Shown piece after piece: positions 51,561 to 60,361 of a stretch of 64,000 nucleotides of DNA. Source of the stretch: Pseudarthrobacter sp. AL07. Lineage in GTDB: Bacteria > Actinomycetota > Actinomycetes > Actinomycetales > Micrococcaceae. The position numbers and the translations under genes were made by a program. The notes below the pieces were generated by a model. It made no database searches. It saw only the letters and a program-made list of their open reading frames with translations, and had not been told where the DNA came from. Each line of letters starts with the position of its first letter. Within the stretch, counting starts at the first letter, position 1. The DNA lies in assembly GCF_029960665.1 (NCBI RefSeq), contig NZ_JASBRB010000014.1:1-64000 (forward strand). The letters are read 5' to 3'.

Positions 51561-51785
51561 TCATTCCGTTCCGCGGAACTCGTCCTCATCGAGTGGGACC
51601 AGGCGCTCCTCGGCGTCGACTACTACCGGAGGCGTAGGAACCACCACTTCTTCGGCGTCCAGGAACTCATCCTCGGCGTCCCAGTCCTCCTCGCTGACCG
51701 GTAGGTCCTCGGCGTAGTCATAGGCGGGATCCGCTTCAACGGAATCCAGGTGCGGCATGTCCGGGTGCTGTCCGGTGGTGCTCAT
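51561..51785 (-). CDS. Small acidic protein, function unknown
   Basis: 74 residues from the ATG at 51785 (GGAGGTCG upstream). Very acidic: DYAEDLPVSEEDWDAEDEFLDAEEVVV...DAEERLVPLDEDEF; no hydrophobic core, cysteine or signal peptide. Probably intrinsically disordered. Divergent from the VIT-family gene; the 258 bases between starts are promoter sequence. Could be an acidic protein binding metal or basic partners, but nothing proves it. Confidence 0.65.
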   Translation of the reverse strand: MSTTGQHPDMPHLDSVEADPAYDYAEDLPVSEEDWDAEDEFLDAEEVVVPTPPVVVDAEERLVPLDEDEFRGTE

Positions 51786-52042
51786 GATTCGACCTCCGTT
51801 TGTTCGCCTTGACGTGCTTTTGTGGGTGGGCGCGGGCGGACGCCACTCCTTCATCACAGCACCGCCGGTGGGCCCGGTCAAGACCCGCGGCAACGCGTCC
51901 GGGCACACCCGGCAGGCTGCCATTTATTGAGGGAAACCTAAACTCCGCAGTGAGGTCAGCCAGCCGAAATCCCGCGTCATTCCGCGGTAAGCTGGGCGGT
52001 GCAATGGGGCCGACCCTTCCCCATCCAGCACAGGAGCCTTGC

Positions 52043-53182
52043 GTGTCTCAGCACCATAATCCCCACCAGGCCGCGCCCGCGGAATCCAATCCATCACCGC
52101 CGCAGCCCACACCGGCGGACCTCCGCCGGTGGCGCCAATACCTGGCAGACGAACGGGCAGAGGCCGCCGTCTACCGCGACCTCGCCCAGAACCGCGACGG
52201 CGAAGAGCGTGCCATCCTGCTGGCCCTCGCCGAAGCCGAAGGACGGCACGAGGCCCACTGGCTGCGGCTCCTCGGCGACCACGCCCAAAAGTCCCGGCCG
52301 GCATCGCTCCGCAGCCAGTTCCTGGGATTCCTGGCCCGCCACTTCGGTTCCGTTTTTGTCCTGGCCCTCGCCCAGCGCGCTGAAGGCCGCTCCCCGTATG
52401 CCCTGGATCCCAACGCCACGGACGCCATGGCGGCGGATGAGCAGATCCATGAGGAAGTGGTCCGCGGCCTGGCAACCCGTGGCCGCAACCGGCTCGCCGG
52501 GACCTTCCGCGCCGCCGTCTTTGGCGCCAACGACGGCCTGGTCAGCAACCTCTCACTGGTGGTGGGCATGGCCGCCTCCGGAGTGGCGAGCGGTGTGGTG
52601 CTGCTCAGCGGTGTGGCCGGGCTCCTCGCCGGCGCCATGTCCATGGCCGCGGGCGAGTTTGTCTCCGTCCGGTCCCAGCGCGAGCTCCTCGCCGCCACCC
52701 GTCCCACCCAGATCACCCTCGCCGCCGCCCCGAAACTGGACATCGAACACAACGAACTGATGCTCGTCTACCTGGCGCGCGGGATGTCCCACGAAGCGGC
52801 CGAACACCGCGTGGCCGAACGCATGGGCCTGCTGAGCTGCGACTGCGATCCCAGCCTGTCGCTGCAGCCCGAATTGCCGGAGTTGGAGGACCAGCACGAG
52901 GCCGTGGGCACTGCGTGGGGGGCGGCAATGTCCAGCTTCTGCTTCTTCGCGTCCGGCGCTGTGGTCCCCATCCTGCCGTTCCTGTTCGGCCTGACCGGGG
53001 TGGCCGCCCTGGCGGTGGCCGCGGTGCTGGTGGGGCTGGCACTGCTGGCCACCGGCGGAATCGTGGGCCTGCTGTCCGGGACGTCGCCGCTGACGCGCGG
53101 GCTGCGCCAGTTGGGCATCGGCCTGGGCGCCGCCGCTGTGACCTACGTGCTGGGGCTGGCCTTCGGCACCGCGGTGGGCTGA
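52043..53182 (+). CDS. Ferritin-like/VIT1-CCC1 fusion metal transporter
   Basis: 379 residues from the GTG at 52043 (AGGAG, 6-base spacing). Residues 25-160 form a rubrerythrin-like helical domain with metal-binding Glu/His repeats: LADERAEAAVYRDLA, AEAEGRHEAHWL, and ADEQIHEEVV. Residues 165-379 are a five-TM VIT1/CCC1 domain (GANDGLVSNLSLVVGMAASG, AGAMSMAAGEFVSVRSQ). This erythrin-vacuolar iron transporter family moves Fe or Mn out of the cytosol, with the ferritin-like domain as sensor or loader. The 3-prime end overlaps the convergent LOG gene by 40 bases. Confidence 0.92.
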   Translation: MSQHHNPHQAAPAESNPSPPQPTPADLRRWRQYLADERAEAAVYRDLAQNRDGEERAILLALAEAEGRHEAHWLRLLGDHAQKSRPASLRSQFLGFLARHFGSVFVLALAQRAEGRSPYALDPNATDAMAADEQIHEEVVRGLATRGRNRLAGTFRAAVFGANDGLVSNLSLVVGMAASGVASGVVLLSGVAGLLAGAMSMAAGEFVSVRSQRELLAATRPTQITLAAAPKLDIEHNELMLVYLARGMSHEAAEHRVAERMGLLSCDCDPSLSLQPELPELEDQHEAVGTAWGAAMSSFCFFASGAVVPILPFLFGLTGVAALAVAAVLVGLALLATGGIVGLLSGTSPLTRGLRQLGIGLGAAAVTYVLGLAFGTAVG

Positions 53183-54333
53183 CCGCTGCCGGAAATGGGC
53201 TGGGCGCCCAGCACCGCGAGCGCCTCCTCCACACTGTCCACCAGGAAGATCCGGTCCTCCATCGCACGTCCGGCTGCCAGCCGCTGGAGCATGGGCCACG
53301 CGGGATACTCGTACTTCCAGTGCTGCCGCCCTACCAGCACCATCGGCGTCACAGCTTCGCGCGCGCTGTAGAAGTTCTCGCAGGCGTCCTGGAAGATTTC
53401 CTGCACGGTCCCGGCCGCGCCCGGCAGGAAGATGATGCCACCGTCGCAGAGTTCCAGCAAGATCGCCTCGCGGATGGCGTTCGCGAAGTACTTGGCGATG
53501 TGGGTGGCAAAGTAGTTGGGCGGCTCATGCCCGTAGAACCAGGTGGGGATTCCCAGCGATGGTGTTCCGCCCGGATAGCGTTCGACGACGGCAGCCGCCT
53601 CGCGTGCCCACGCGGACACCGAGGGGCGGAAGCCGGGGACGGATCCAAGCCCGGCCAGTGCCGCCGTGAATTCCGCATGCGGAACGTGGCTGAGATAGGC
53701 GCCGAGGTTGGCCGCTTCCATGGCACCGGGGCCGCCGCCGGTTGCCACCCGCCGCCCGCTCTGCGCCAGGAGCCTGCCCAGCTCGGCTGCCTGGGCGAAG
53801 TCCGGGGTGCCCCGCTGGGCGGCATGGCCGCCCATCACGCCCACAGTGGAGTGGCCCGCATGGAGGTCCGAGTGCGTGAACTCGTCCAGGGCGTCCCCGA
53901 TGGCGTGGTCATGCAGCGCCGAGGCCAGGGTGGCATCCAACCGGTTGCGCTGCCCCGGGCTGATGCTCCACTGGTACACCAGGGCATCAGGCAGCTCCTC
54001 GTAGGGTGAAGTTTCCAGGCCGGCATACAGTTCCTGCGGCGTGTAGAGCCGGGCCCGGTAGGGATCGAACGGCACACCCTGCAGCCTGGGGAAGATCAGT
54101 GCGCCGCGGCGGCGAAGCCCCTCTTCCATGCCCTGGTCGAAGGTACACCCCAGGAAAATGGCACCTTCCACGTCCAGAGTTTCCAGCGCAGCGTTCCGGC
54201 CACGCAGATCCAGGGACTGGGCGTGCCAGCCGCCCATGGCCACCGCACCGGCTGCGACCAGCCGGTCGAAGGCCTCCAGGCTCTCAACCTCCAGGGTCCG
54301 CGGGCTGGGAACCAGGCCGCCGGAGGGGTTCAC
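53143..54333 (-). CDS. Long LOG (lysine decarboxylase-like) family protein
   Basis: 396 residues. LOG core at about 160-330: VGVMGGHAAQR, ATGGGPGAMEAANLGAYLS (GGGxGxM loop), and IIFLPGAAGTVQEIFQ (variant of PGGxGTxxE, with the second Gly replaced by Ala). LOG proteins release nucleobases from nucleoside monophosphates. The N-terminal 150 residues (DVEGAIFLGCTFDQGMEEGL...YSPYEELPDALVYQWSI) are extra to classical LOG, as in the long subfamily. Catalytic Glu in GTVQE is present. The gene is probably cotranscribed with the SRPBCC gene upstream (10-base gap). Confidence 0.88.
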   Translation of the reverse strand: MNPSGGLVPSPRTLEVESLEAFDRLVAAGAVAMGGWHAQSLDLRGRNAALETLDVEGAIFLGCTFDQGMEEGLRRRGALIFPRLQGVPFDPYRARLYTPQELYAGLETSPYEELPDALVYQWSISPGQRNRLDATLASALHDHAIGDALDEFTHSDLHAGHSTVGVMGGHAAQRGTPDFAQAAELGRLLAQSGRRVATGGGPGAMEAANLGAYLSHVPHAEFTAALAGLGSVPGFRPSVSAWAREAAAVVERYPGGTPSLGIPTWFYGHEPPNYFATHIAKYFANAIREAILLELCDGGIIFLPGAAGTVQEIFQDACENFYSAREAVTPMVLVGRQHWKYEYPAWPMLQRLAAGRAMEDRIFLVDSVEEALAVLGAQPISGSGQPTAVPKASPST

Positions 54334-54342
54334 GCCGGGGAC

Positions 54343-54813
54343 CTAGCGTGCCGCTCCGGCAGCGCCGGTGACGTGCTCGTCCAACCGGGCCAACGTCTTT
54401 TCAATGCTGACGGGGTGGCGGCGCAGGTACCCTGCCAGCCGGAGGAAGACCTTGCCGCGGACCTCCCTGGCGTCCCATTGTTCGGTGACGCGCGTGCCGG
54501 CAGCACCATCGGCACCGGTGGCCGGTTCGAGGATGTAGCGCCAGACATGGCCGTAGAAATGGCGCCAGGCGATGCGCCGGCCCTCCTCGAACTCGGAGAC
54601 CGTGTTCAGGATCTTGTAGTCCACGGCCATGTTCATTTCCATGCCGAACCGGGCTCCGAGGCCCAGCCGTTCCGGGCCGCGCGGCTGGGCGCCCTTCACC
54701 GTGCCGGAACCGTCAATCGCACTGTGCAGCGCCGGTGTGGCCAGGACGTCAAAGATCACTCGGGGCGGAGCGGCGATGAAGCGTTCGCGGGAGACAAGGT
54801 ATCGGTTATTCAT
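54343..54813 (-). CDS. SRPBCC-fold protein
   Basis: 156 residues: SRERFIAAPPRVIFDVLATPALHSAIDGSGTVKG, LGARFGMEMNMAVDYKILNTVSEFEEGRRIAWRHFYGHVWRYILEP, and VTEQWDAREVRG. This is a START-like ligand-binding domain of the polyketide cyclase/dehydrase superfamily. No catalytic residue is evident. Its stop is 10 bases before the LOG gene start, and the upstream 184-base space to the GntR gene is a divergent promoter. Confidence 0.85.
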   Translation of the reverse strand: MNNRYLVSRERFIAAPPRVIFDVLATPALHSAIDGSGTVKGAQPRGPERLGLGARFGMEMNMAVDYKILNTVSEFEEGRRIAWRHFYGHVWRYILEPATGADGAAGTRVTEQWDAREVRGKVFLRLAGYLRRHPVSIEKTLARLDEHVTGAAGAAR

Positions 54814-54997
54814 CCCCCCAGCCTAAGACCACAGGCATGAATGGTGGGACGCCCGCCGGTGGCAGCCTTGACCGCCAAAATTCCGCTGATATTATCAACT
54901 AAGGCAGTATGTCCTATCAAGCGAACATACTAGGACATGGATGCCCGCCCGAACCTCGGGCAGGCACCAGCGTCCGGCATGGAACGAGGAGTATTTA

Positions 54998-55738
54998 GTG
55001 GCGAATCAACTTGGTCTCATCATCGACCGTTCCTCGCCCGTGCCCCTGTACCACCAGGTGGTCCAGGGTATCGAGAACGCTATCCATAGCGGAATCCTGG
55101 AACCCGGCAGCCGGCTGGAGAACGAAATCGATCTCGCTGCCCAGCTGAACCTGTCCCGGCCCACTATGCGCAAAGCTATGGATGAACTGGTCCGCTCGGG
55201 GCTGCTGGTCCGCAAGCGTGGCGTGGGCACCCAGGTGGTCTCCAGCCAGGTTCGCCGCCCCTTAGAGCTCTCCAGCCTGTTTGATGATCTCACCAACAAC
55301 GGCAAGAAGCCCACCACGCAGGTGCTGACCTTCTCCCACTTGGAGGCCGATGCGGCGACGCTCGCCACCCTCGAACTTCCTGCAGGCTCGAAGGTGTACC
55401 ACTTCACCCGCCTGCGGAAAGTGGGCGGCAAGCCCCTGGCCCTGATGGAGAACTGGGTCCGGGACGACATCGTCACCATGGACGAAGCCACGCTCGCCTC
55501 TGAGGGCCTCTACGCCATTCTCCGCCGCGGCGGAGTCAATTTCCGCCTGGCCTCGCAACGAATCGGCGCCATGATCGCCAACGAATACCAGGCCCGACTG
55601 CTGGGGGCCGAGGTCAGTTCCGCCCTGGTCACCATGGAGCGCACCGCAACGGACGATGCCGGCCGCCGCGTGGAAACCGGACACCACGTGTACCGGGCGG
55701 ATTCGTACAGCTTTGAAATGACACTCGTACAGCGATAG
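54998..55738 (+). CDS. GntR-family (HutC/UTRA) regulator of the inositol cluster
   Basis: 246 residues from a GTG with SD GAGGAG. N-terminal winged helix: PLYHQVVQGIENAIHSGILEPGSRLENEIDLAAQLNLSRPTMRKAMDELVRSGLLVRKRGVGTQV. C-terminal UTRA ligand-binding domain: PAGSKVYHFTRLRKVGGKPLALMENWV...IGAMIANEYQARLLGAE. It is upstream of iolB by 14 bases (same transcript), so it plausibly senses an inositol-pathway intermediate and controls the cluster. AT-rich sequence at 54885-54930 probably holds its promoter. Confidence 0.92.
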   Translation: MANQLGLIIDRSSPVPLYHQVVQGIENAIHSGILEPGSRLENEIDLAAQLNLSRPTMRKAMDELVRSGLLVRKRGVGTQVVSSQVRRPLELSSLFDDLTNNGKKPTTQVLTFSHLEADAATLATLELPAGSKVYHFTRLRKVGGKPLALMENWVRDDIVTMDEATLASEGLYAILRRGGVNFRLASQRIGAMIANEYQARLLGAEVSSALVTMERTATDDAGRRVETGHHVYRADSYSFEMTLVQR

Positions 55739-55752
55739 CGCAAGGAATATCA

Positions 55753-56646
55753 ATGACTAACTGGGTCTACCCCTTGGGCAGCGCCGCCGACGGCGCTTGG
55801 GACATCTCGCTCGGAACCTCCGATTCAACCATGGCCGTGGACGGCTGGGCCCATACGGGCCTGAAGGTGGCCACCTTAACGGCAGGTGCCGCCGTCGTTC
55901 TCCCGGCAGCGGACGAGGAGCGCATAGTGGTTCCGCTCAACGGCTCCTTCACCGTCTCCGTGGACGGTGACGAGTATGTCCTCAAGGGGCGGACGTCCGT
56001 GTTCCACGGCCCCAGCGACGTGCTGTATTCGGGCACGGCCCGTGCCGTCACCGTCAGCTCGTCCGACGGCGGACGGGTGGCGGTCGCCACGGCACCGGCA
56101 AAGGCCTCCTATCCGACCCGGCTGGTCACGGCGGCGGAAACGCCTGTGGAACTGCGCGGCGCCGGCAATTGCTCCCGCCAGGTCCATAACTTCGGCACGC
56201 CTGCGGTCCTCGAGGCTGACCGTTTCATCGTGTGTGAAGTCCTCACCCCCGCCGGAAACTGGTCCTCCTACCCTCCGCACAAACATGATGAGGAAAAGGA
56301 CGGCGAAACGAATCTCGAGGAGATCTACTACTTCGAGACGCAGGTGGCTGCCGGTTCCGGGGCACCCGCCGACGCCGATGCCATCGGCTATCAGCGCGTG
56401 TACGCCTCGGATGAGCGTCCCATCGACGTCGCGGCCGAGGTCCGCACGGGCGACGTTGTGCTCGTCCCCTACGGTTGGCATGGCCCGGCCATGGCGGCCC
56501 CGGGCTATGACCTGTATTACCTGAACGTGATGGCCGGCCCCGGCCCGGTCCGTGAATGGCTTATCAGCGACGACCCCCACCACGGCTGGGTCCGCCAAAG
56601 CTGGGACGGCCAGGACATCGATCCCCGGCTGCCGTTCGGCGCGTAG
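55753..56646 (+). CDS. iolB: 5-deoxy-glucuronate isomerase
   Basis: 297 residues. Double cupin fold with the IolB pattern: RQVHNFGTP, VCEVLTPAGNWSSYPPHKHDE (metal His/Glu/His motif), NLEEIYYFETQV, YQRVYASDERPIDVAAEVRTGDVVLVPYGWHGP, and YDLYYLNVMAGP. It converts 5-deoxy-glucuronate to 2-deoxy-5-keto-gluconate in myo-inositol catabolism. It is the second gene of the GntR unit; no iolC, iolD or iolE was found in the window, so the rest of the pathway must lie elsewhere. Confidence 0.94.
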   Translation: MTNWVYPLGSAADGAWDISLGTSDSTMAVDGWAHTGLKVATLTAGAAVVLPAADEERIVVPLNGSFTVSVDGDEYVLKGRTSVFHGPSDVLYSGTARAVTVSSSDGGRVAVATAPAKASYPTRLVTAAETPVELRGAGNCSRQVHNFGTPAVLEADRFIVCEVLTPAGNWSSYPPHKHDEEKDGETNLEEIYYFETQVAAGSGAPADADAIGYQRVYASDERPIDVAAEVRTGDVVLVPYGWHGPAMAAPGYDLYYLNVMAGPGPVREWLISDDPHHGWVRQSWDGQDIDPRLPFGA

Positions 56647-56675
56647 AGATCCGTGTAGATCCGTAGAGATCAAGG

Positions 56676-56713
56676 AAAATGCCCCTCCGGAACGGATTCC
56701 GGAAGGGCATTTT
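56676..56713. terminator. Convergent terminator between iolB and iolG
   Basis: AAAATGCCCCTCCGGA (56676-56691) pairs with TCCGGAAGGGCATTTT (56698-56713) with one mismatch and a 6-base loop. A run of A on one side and T on the other makes it a true bidirectional terminator. Just before it, GTAGATCCGT / GTAGAGATC is a small direct repeat. Confidence 0.85.
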
Positions 56714-56734
56714 GCATGGGAGCCGTACGCTCGC

Positions 56735-57775
56735 TTAGCCAGCGTTGGCCGCGGCCAGCACCACCTTGACCGGGACGCCGGTAGCCAGTGATTCCTGGGC
56801 GGCGTCAGCCACGCGGGACGCGGCCACAGCGTCTTCCGGGGTGCAGGGGTTCCCGCGACGGCCCAGGATCAGCTCGACGAACGCGGCCATCTCGGATCGG
56901 TACGCCTGATCGAAGCGTTCGGCGAAGGTCCGGTGGGGTTCCCCGGCGGGGAACGCGATCCCGGCTTCGGCCGACGCCATGGCCGTTTGCTCATCGAGCC
57001 CAACCATCAGCGAACGGCTGGAGCCCTGGATTTCCAGGCGGACGTCGTGGCCGGCGCCGTTGTAGCGGGTGGCTGAGACGGTGCCGACTGTCCCGTCGTC
57101 GAACGTGACCAGCGCCAGCGCCGTGTCCACGTCGCCCACGGCGCCGATGGCCGGGTCGCCGTTGTTGGAGCCCTTCGCATAGACCTCCACGATCTCGCGG
57201 CCGGTCAGCCAGCGCAGGATGTCGAAGTCGTGGACGGAGCAGTCGCGGAACAGACCGCCGGAGCTGGCGAGGAACTCCACGGGAGGCGGCGCCATGTCGC
57301 AGGTGACGGCGCGCAGGGAATGGATCCACCCCAGCTCGCCCGCCTGGTAGGCCCGCTTGGCCTCAAGGTAGCCGTGGTCGAAGCGGCGCTGGTGGCCGAT
57401 CTGCACCACGCCGTTGTTGTCGCGGATGTAGTCCAGCACCGGCAGGGCGTCCGCCACGTTCATGGCCACCGGCTTTTCGCAGAAGACCGGGATCCCGGCG
57501 TCCACGCCCGCCTTGATCAGCTCCGGGTGGGTTCCGGTTCCCGTGGCGATGACCAGCCCGTCCACGCCGGCGGCGATGAGTTCCTCCACGGAGGGCAGGA
57601 AGCCGGCACCGAGGCCGGCCGCAATGCCCCTGGCGTGGTCCGCGGCAACGTCGGTGAGCAGGAGGCTGACGTTGATGCCTTCCGGGTTAAGAGCTCCGTT
57701 GAGCGCGGCGATGTTTTTGGCGTGCATGACGCCGATGCGCCCCACTCCGACCAGACCGAGAATGACGTCCTTCAT
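56735..57775 (-). CDS. iolG: Inositol 2-dehydrogenase (Gfo/Idh/MocA family)
   Basis: 346 residues; AAGGAA, 4 bases before the ATG. Rossmann motif LGLVGVGRIGVMHAKNI, then catalytic IPVFCEKPVAMN (Lys of EKP) and RDCSVHDFDILRWL (catalytic Asp/His region). Length and sequence order fit bacterial IolG, which oxidises myo-inositol to scyllo-inosose with NAD. It is last of a minus-strand gene string (isomerase, oxidoreductases, ABC importer), overlapping the isomerase gene by 4 bases. It faces iolB tail-to-tail. Confidence 0.9.
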   Translation of the reverse strand: MKDVILGLVGVGRIGVMHAKNIAALNGALNPEGINVSLLLTDVAADHARGIAAGLGAGFLPSVEELIAAGVDGLVIATGTGTHPELIKAGVDAGIPVFCEKPVAMNVADALPVLDYIRDNNGVVQIGHQRRFDHGYLEAKRAYQAGELGWIHSLRAVTCDMAPPPVEFLASSGGLFRDCSVHDFDILRWLTGREIVEVYAKGSNNGDPAIGAVGDVDTALALVTFDDGTVGTVSATRYNGAGHDVRLEIQGSSRSLMVGLDEQTAMASAEAGIAFPAGEPHRTFAERFDQAYRSEMAAFVELILGRRGNPCTPEDAVAASRVADAAQESLATGVPVKVVLAAANAG

Positions 57776-58575
57776 AGTGTTCCTTCCGTTGTAAAAGTTT
57801 TAGTGCCTGGCACCGTGAACGCCGCCCGGAAGGCCGCAAGGGCTTCCTCGTCATCGCCGCTGGCCCAGGCTTCCATGCCCACGGTTCCCTCATAGCCTGC
57901 GTCCGCGAGCGCCCTGGCCACGGCCGGGTAGTGGATTTCCCCGGTGCCGGGTTCGCAGCGGCCCGGTACGTCCGCCACCTGGACTTCGCCGAGGTGCGGC
58001 AGCGCGGTCCGCACGAGCTCGATGAGGTTCCCCTCCCCCAGTTGTGCGTGGTACAGGTCCAGCATGAGCTTCACGTTGGGGTGCCCGGCTGCTTCCACGA
58101 GCGCCAGCGTGTCCTTGGCCCGGGCCAGCGGGATGCCTGGGTGGTCCAGGATGGTGTTGAGGTTCTCCAGGCAGAACGTCACACCGTACTTCTCCCCCAG
58201 CTTGCCGAGGCGTTCCAGCGTCCGCGCGCCGGTACTCCACATAGGGCCGGTGGAACGGTACAGGGGGCGGGCCGCCTGGCCATCGATGAGCTCCGCGGAG
58301 TGCACCACCATGCGGCTGACGCCGAGCTCCAGGGCGGTGGGGATCAGCGATTCCGCGGTCCGCACCACGTCGTCGGCCGTGCCGGGGTCCACGAGGCTTC
58401 CGGAGCTGTACCCGGTCATGGAGGAGAACACCGCGTCGGTGGCCTTGAGCGCGGCGAGGTCCTTGCCCCTGGAGTCCCACATCTCGACGTCGAATCCGGC
58501 GTCGTGGATCCGGCGCACCCGTTCCACGAACGGAAGGTCCGTGAAGACCATTTCCGCGCAGACGGCCAGCCGCAT
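57772..58575 (-). CDS. Hydroxypyruvate isomerase-like TIM-barrel sugar isomerase
   Basis: 267 residues. TIM-barrel motifs of the Hyi/AP-endonuclease-2 superfamily: VCAEMVF, AGFDVEMWDSRGKDL, TFCLENLNTILDHPGI, VKLMLDLYHAQLGEGNLI, and QVADVPGRCEPGTGEIHY. These supply two metal-binding Glu, one Asp and one His. It isomerises hydroxypyruvate/tartronate semialdehyde or a related keto-inositol product, with IolE/IolI-like roles possible. It sits between iolG and a Gfo/Idh gene with 4-base and 1-base overlaps, so it is part of the inositol operon. Confidence 0.85.
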   Translation of the reverse strand: MRLAVCAEMVFTDLPFVERVRRIHDAGFDVEMWDSRGKDLAALKATDAVFSSMTGYSSGSLVDPGTADDVVRTAESLIPTALELGVSRMVVHSAELIDGQAARPLYRSTGPMWSTGARTLERLGKLGEKYGVTFCLENLNTILDHPGIPLARAKDTLALVEAAGHPNVKLMLDLYHAQLGEGNLIELVRTALPHLGEVQVADVPGRCEPGTGEIHYPAVARALADAGYEGTVGMEAWASGDDEEALAAFRAAFTVPGTKTFTTEGTL

Positions 58576-59690
58576 CAGACGCCCGCCTCAGCGACGTCAC
58601 GCCTCGCCAAGGGGGCAGCAGCCACGGCCACCGGACCGCCCTGTTTGACCGATTCGATGCAGGCCAACGCCATGGCCAGCGCGCGGCGGGCGTCCGCGGC
58701 CCCGGGACTGAGGGTGAAAGCGCCCGACGGCCGCGGTGTGCCGTCACGCAGCGCCCGAACCGTGGCGGCGAAATCGGCGAGTTCGTCCGTGTAGGCCTGC
58801 CGGAAGAGTTCCACGTTGAGGCGCGGGGTGTCCGCCGACAGTCCCTCCGCCGTGTAACGCCGGGCCGCCGTCTCGGTGGCACGGCCGGCCTGGACCATGC
58901 CCTTGGAACCGAAGACCTCTCCGCGGATGTCATAGCCATAGCGGGCACTGAAGTTTGCTTCCGCCACGGCGATGGCGCCGTTGCTATAGCGGACGGTCAC
59001 CACCGCGGTGTCCAGGAAGCCCTGATCGCGCAGCTCCGGTTCCACGAGCGCGTCGGCCACGGCATAGACCTCCACCGGCTCGGCGCCTTCGTTGAACCAG
59101 TTCAGGGTGTCGAAGTCGTGAATCAGGGTCTCCAGGAAGACCGTCCATGCGGGGACCCGGGCCGCGTGCGGGATGCTGCCGTTGCCCGGATCGCGGGTCA
59201 GCGAGCGCAGGAGCTGCGGCTGCCCGGCGATGCCGGCCGCGAGGTCTTTCTTGGCGGCCTGGAAGTCATCCGCGTAGCGTCGGTTGAAGCCGATTTGGAA
59301 GTGCACGCCGGCTTTTTCAACGGCGGCAAGCGCGGCATCGAGTTCGTCCAGGCCCTGGCCCGCAGGCTTCTCGCAGAAGACGTGCTTCCCCGCGGCGGCA
59401 GCCTGGGTGATCAGGGCGGTGTGGAAGCGGGCCGGGCTGGCGATGACCACGGCGTCGATTTCCGGATCGGCCAGGATGTCCGCGGCGTCGGCTGTGACCT
59501 TTTCGGTGCCCAACGATTGGGCAAGGGCCTGCGCGGACTCCACATTGGGGTCCGCGATGGCCGCCAGGATAGCGCCGGGGACTCTGCGGGAGATGCTTTC
59601 GGCATGGAACGCCCCCATCCAGCCGGAGCCGATGAGCCCGACTTTTACGGGTACGGGGAGTCCGTCGGAGTGCTGTTCGATGTAGGCCAT
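58575..59690 (-). CDS. Gfo/Idh/MocA family oxidoreductase
   Basis: 371 residues; AAAGGA upstream of the ATG. Rossmann: VGLIGSGWMGAFHAESISR. Catalytic motif GKHVFCEKPAGQGLDE, with the second catalytic region ETLIHDFDTLNWF. The C-terminal beta-sheet half is complete (SARYGYDIRGEVFGSKGMV). It could act on scyllo-inositol or another inositol or sugar, the second complete dehydrogenase of this cluster. Downstream overlap of 1 base with the isomerase gene; upstream are two degraded paralogues. Confidence 0.9.
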   Translation of the reverse strand: MAYIEQHSDGLPVPVKVGLIGSGWMGAFHAESISRRVPGAILAAIADPNVESAQALAQSLGTEKVTADAADILADPEIDAVVIASPARFHTALITQAAAAGKHVFCEKPAGQGLDELDAALAAVEKAGVHFQIGFNRRYADDFQAAKKDLAAGIAGQPQLLRSLTRDPGNGSIPHAARVPAWTVFLETLIHDFDTLNWFNEGAEPVEVYAVADALVEPELRDQGFLDTAVVTVRYSNGAIAVAEANFSARYGYDIRGEVFGSKGMVQAGRATETAARRYTAEGLSADTPRLNVELFRQAYTDELADFAATVRALRDGTPRPSGAFTLSPGAADARRALAMALACIESVKQGGPVAVAAAPLARRDVAEAGV

Positions 59691-59725
59691 GGGCCCGTCC
59701 TTTCGATGGTCAGAACAAAAATGGA

Positions 59726-60361
59726 TCAGAGCCGCGCCGCGTCCACGTCCGCCGACGTCTCTTCGCCCGGGAACACCACTCCCCGCTGGCGGCGGATTTC
59801 GTCAGCGACGTCCAAGGTTCGGATGGACGCTGGCAGAGTCCGCTGGCACGCCTGCGTCTGCCCGGCGGCCACGGCACGGGCCACGGCCGCCGCTTCGTAG
59901 TGCAGTCCCTCGAAGTGGCCGCCGGACGGTTCCTCATGGCGCAGCCTGGCCCCATCCGGGAAGCGGACCTCGAAGCCGCCTGGCATGTTGAAGGGACCGT
60001 CGATAGTCAGCGTGGCTTCGGAACCGACAATCGTGGCGGACGTCGGCGTGAAGTTGTGCACGTGCGTGTTCACCACGGCCTGCGCGCCGCCGGCGAACTG
60101 CATGGTGGCGGAAAGCTGGGCGTTGACCCCCGATTCGTGCGGCTGGCCCATGGCACGCAGCTGTTCCGGCAGGCCCAGGACCTCGGTGACCAGGGTACCG
60201 GCGTCGAGGGCGAGCACCGCGGCCTGGTGGTGGAAGTTGTGTGCCTGGACGGATTCGGTGAAGCGTTCGGCGATCCAGCCCGGTCCCATGATCCCCCAGC
60301 GCAGCACGGGGGCATCCCGCGAACCGGGCACGCGGGAGACCGGCAGGGCGCAGTTGCTCAC
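59726..60361 (-). pseudogene. Gfo/Idh/MocA oxidoreductase with two internal deletions
   Basis: A 211-residue frame from a GTG overlapping the previous stop (GTGA). It has LRWGIMGPGWIAERFTESV of the Rossmann start, then jumps directly to NFHHQAAVLALDAG (normally about 60 residues on). It then jumps to TLVTEVLGLPEQLRAMG and continues through the C-terminal sheet. The EKP catalytic lysine segment and the catalytic His region are missing, and the protein is about 120 residues short. The frame is kept, so it can be translated, but an active dehydrogenase is unlikely. Confidence 0.7.
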
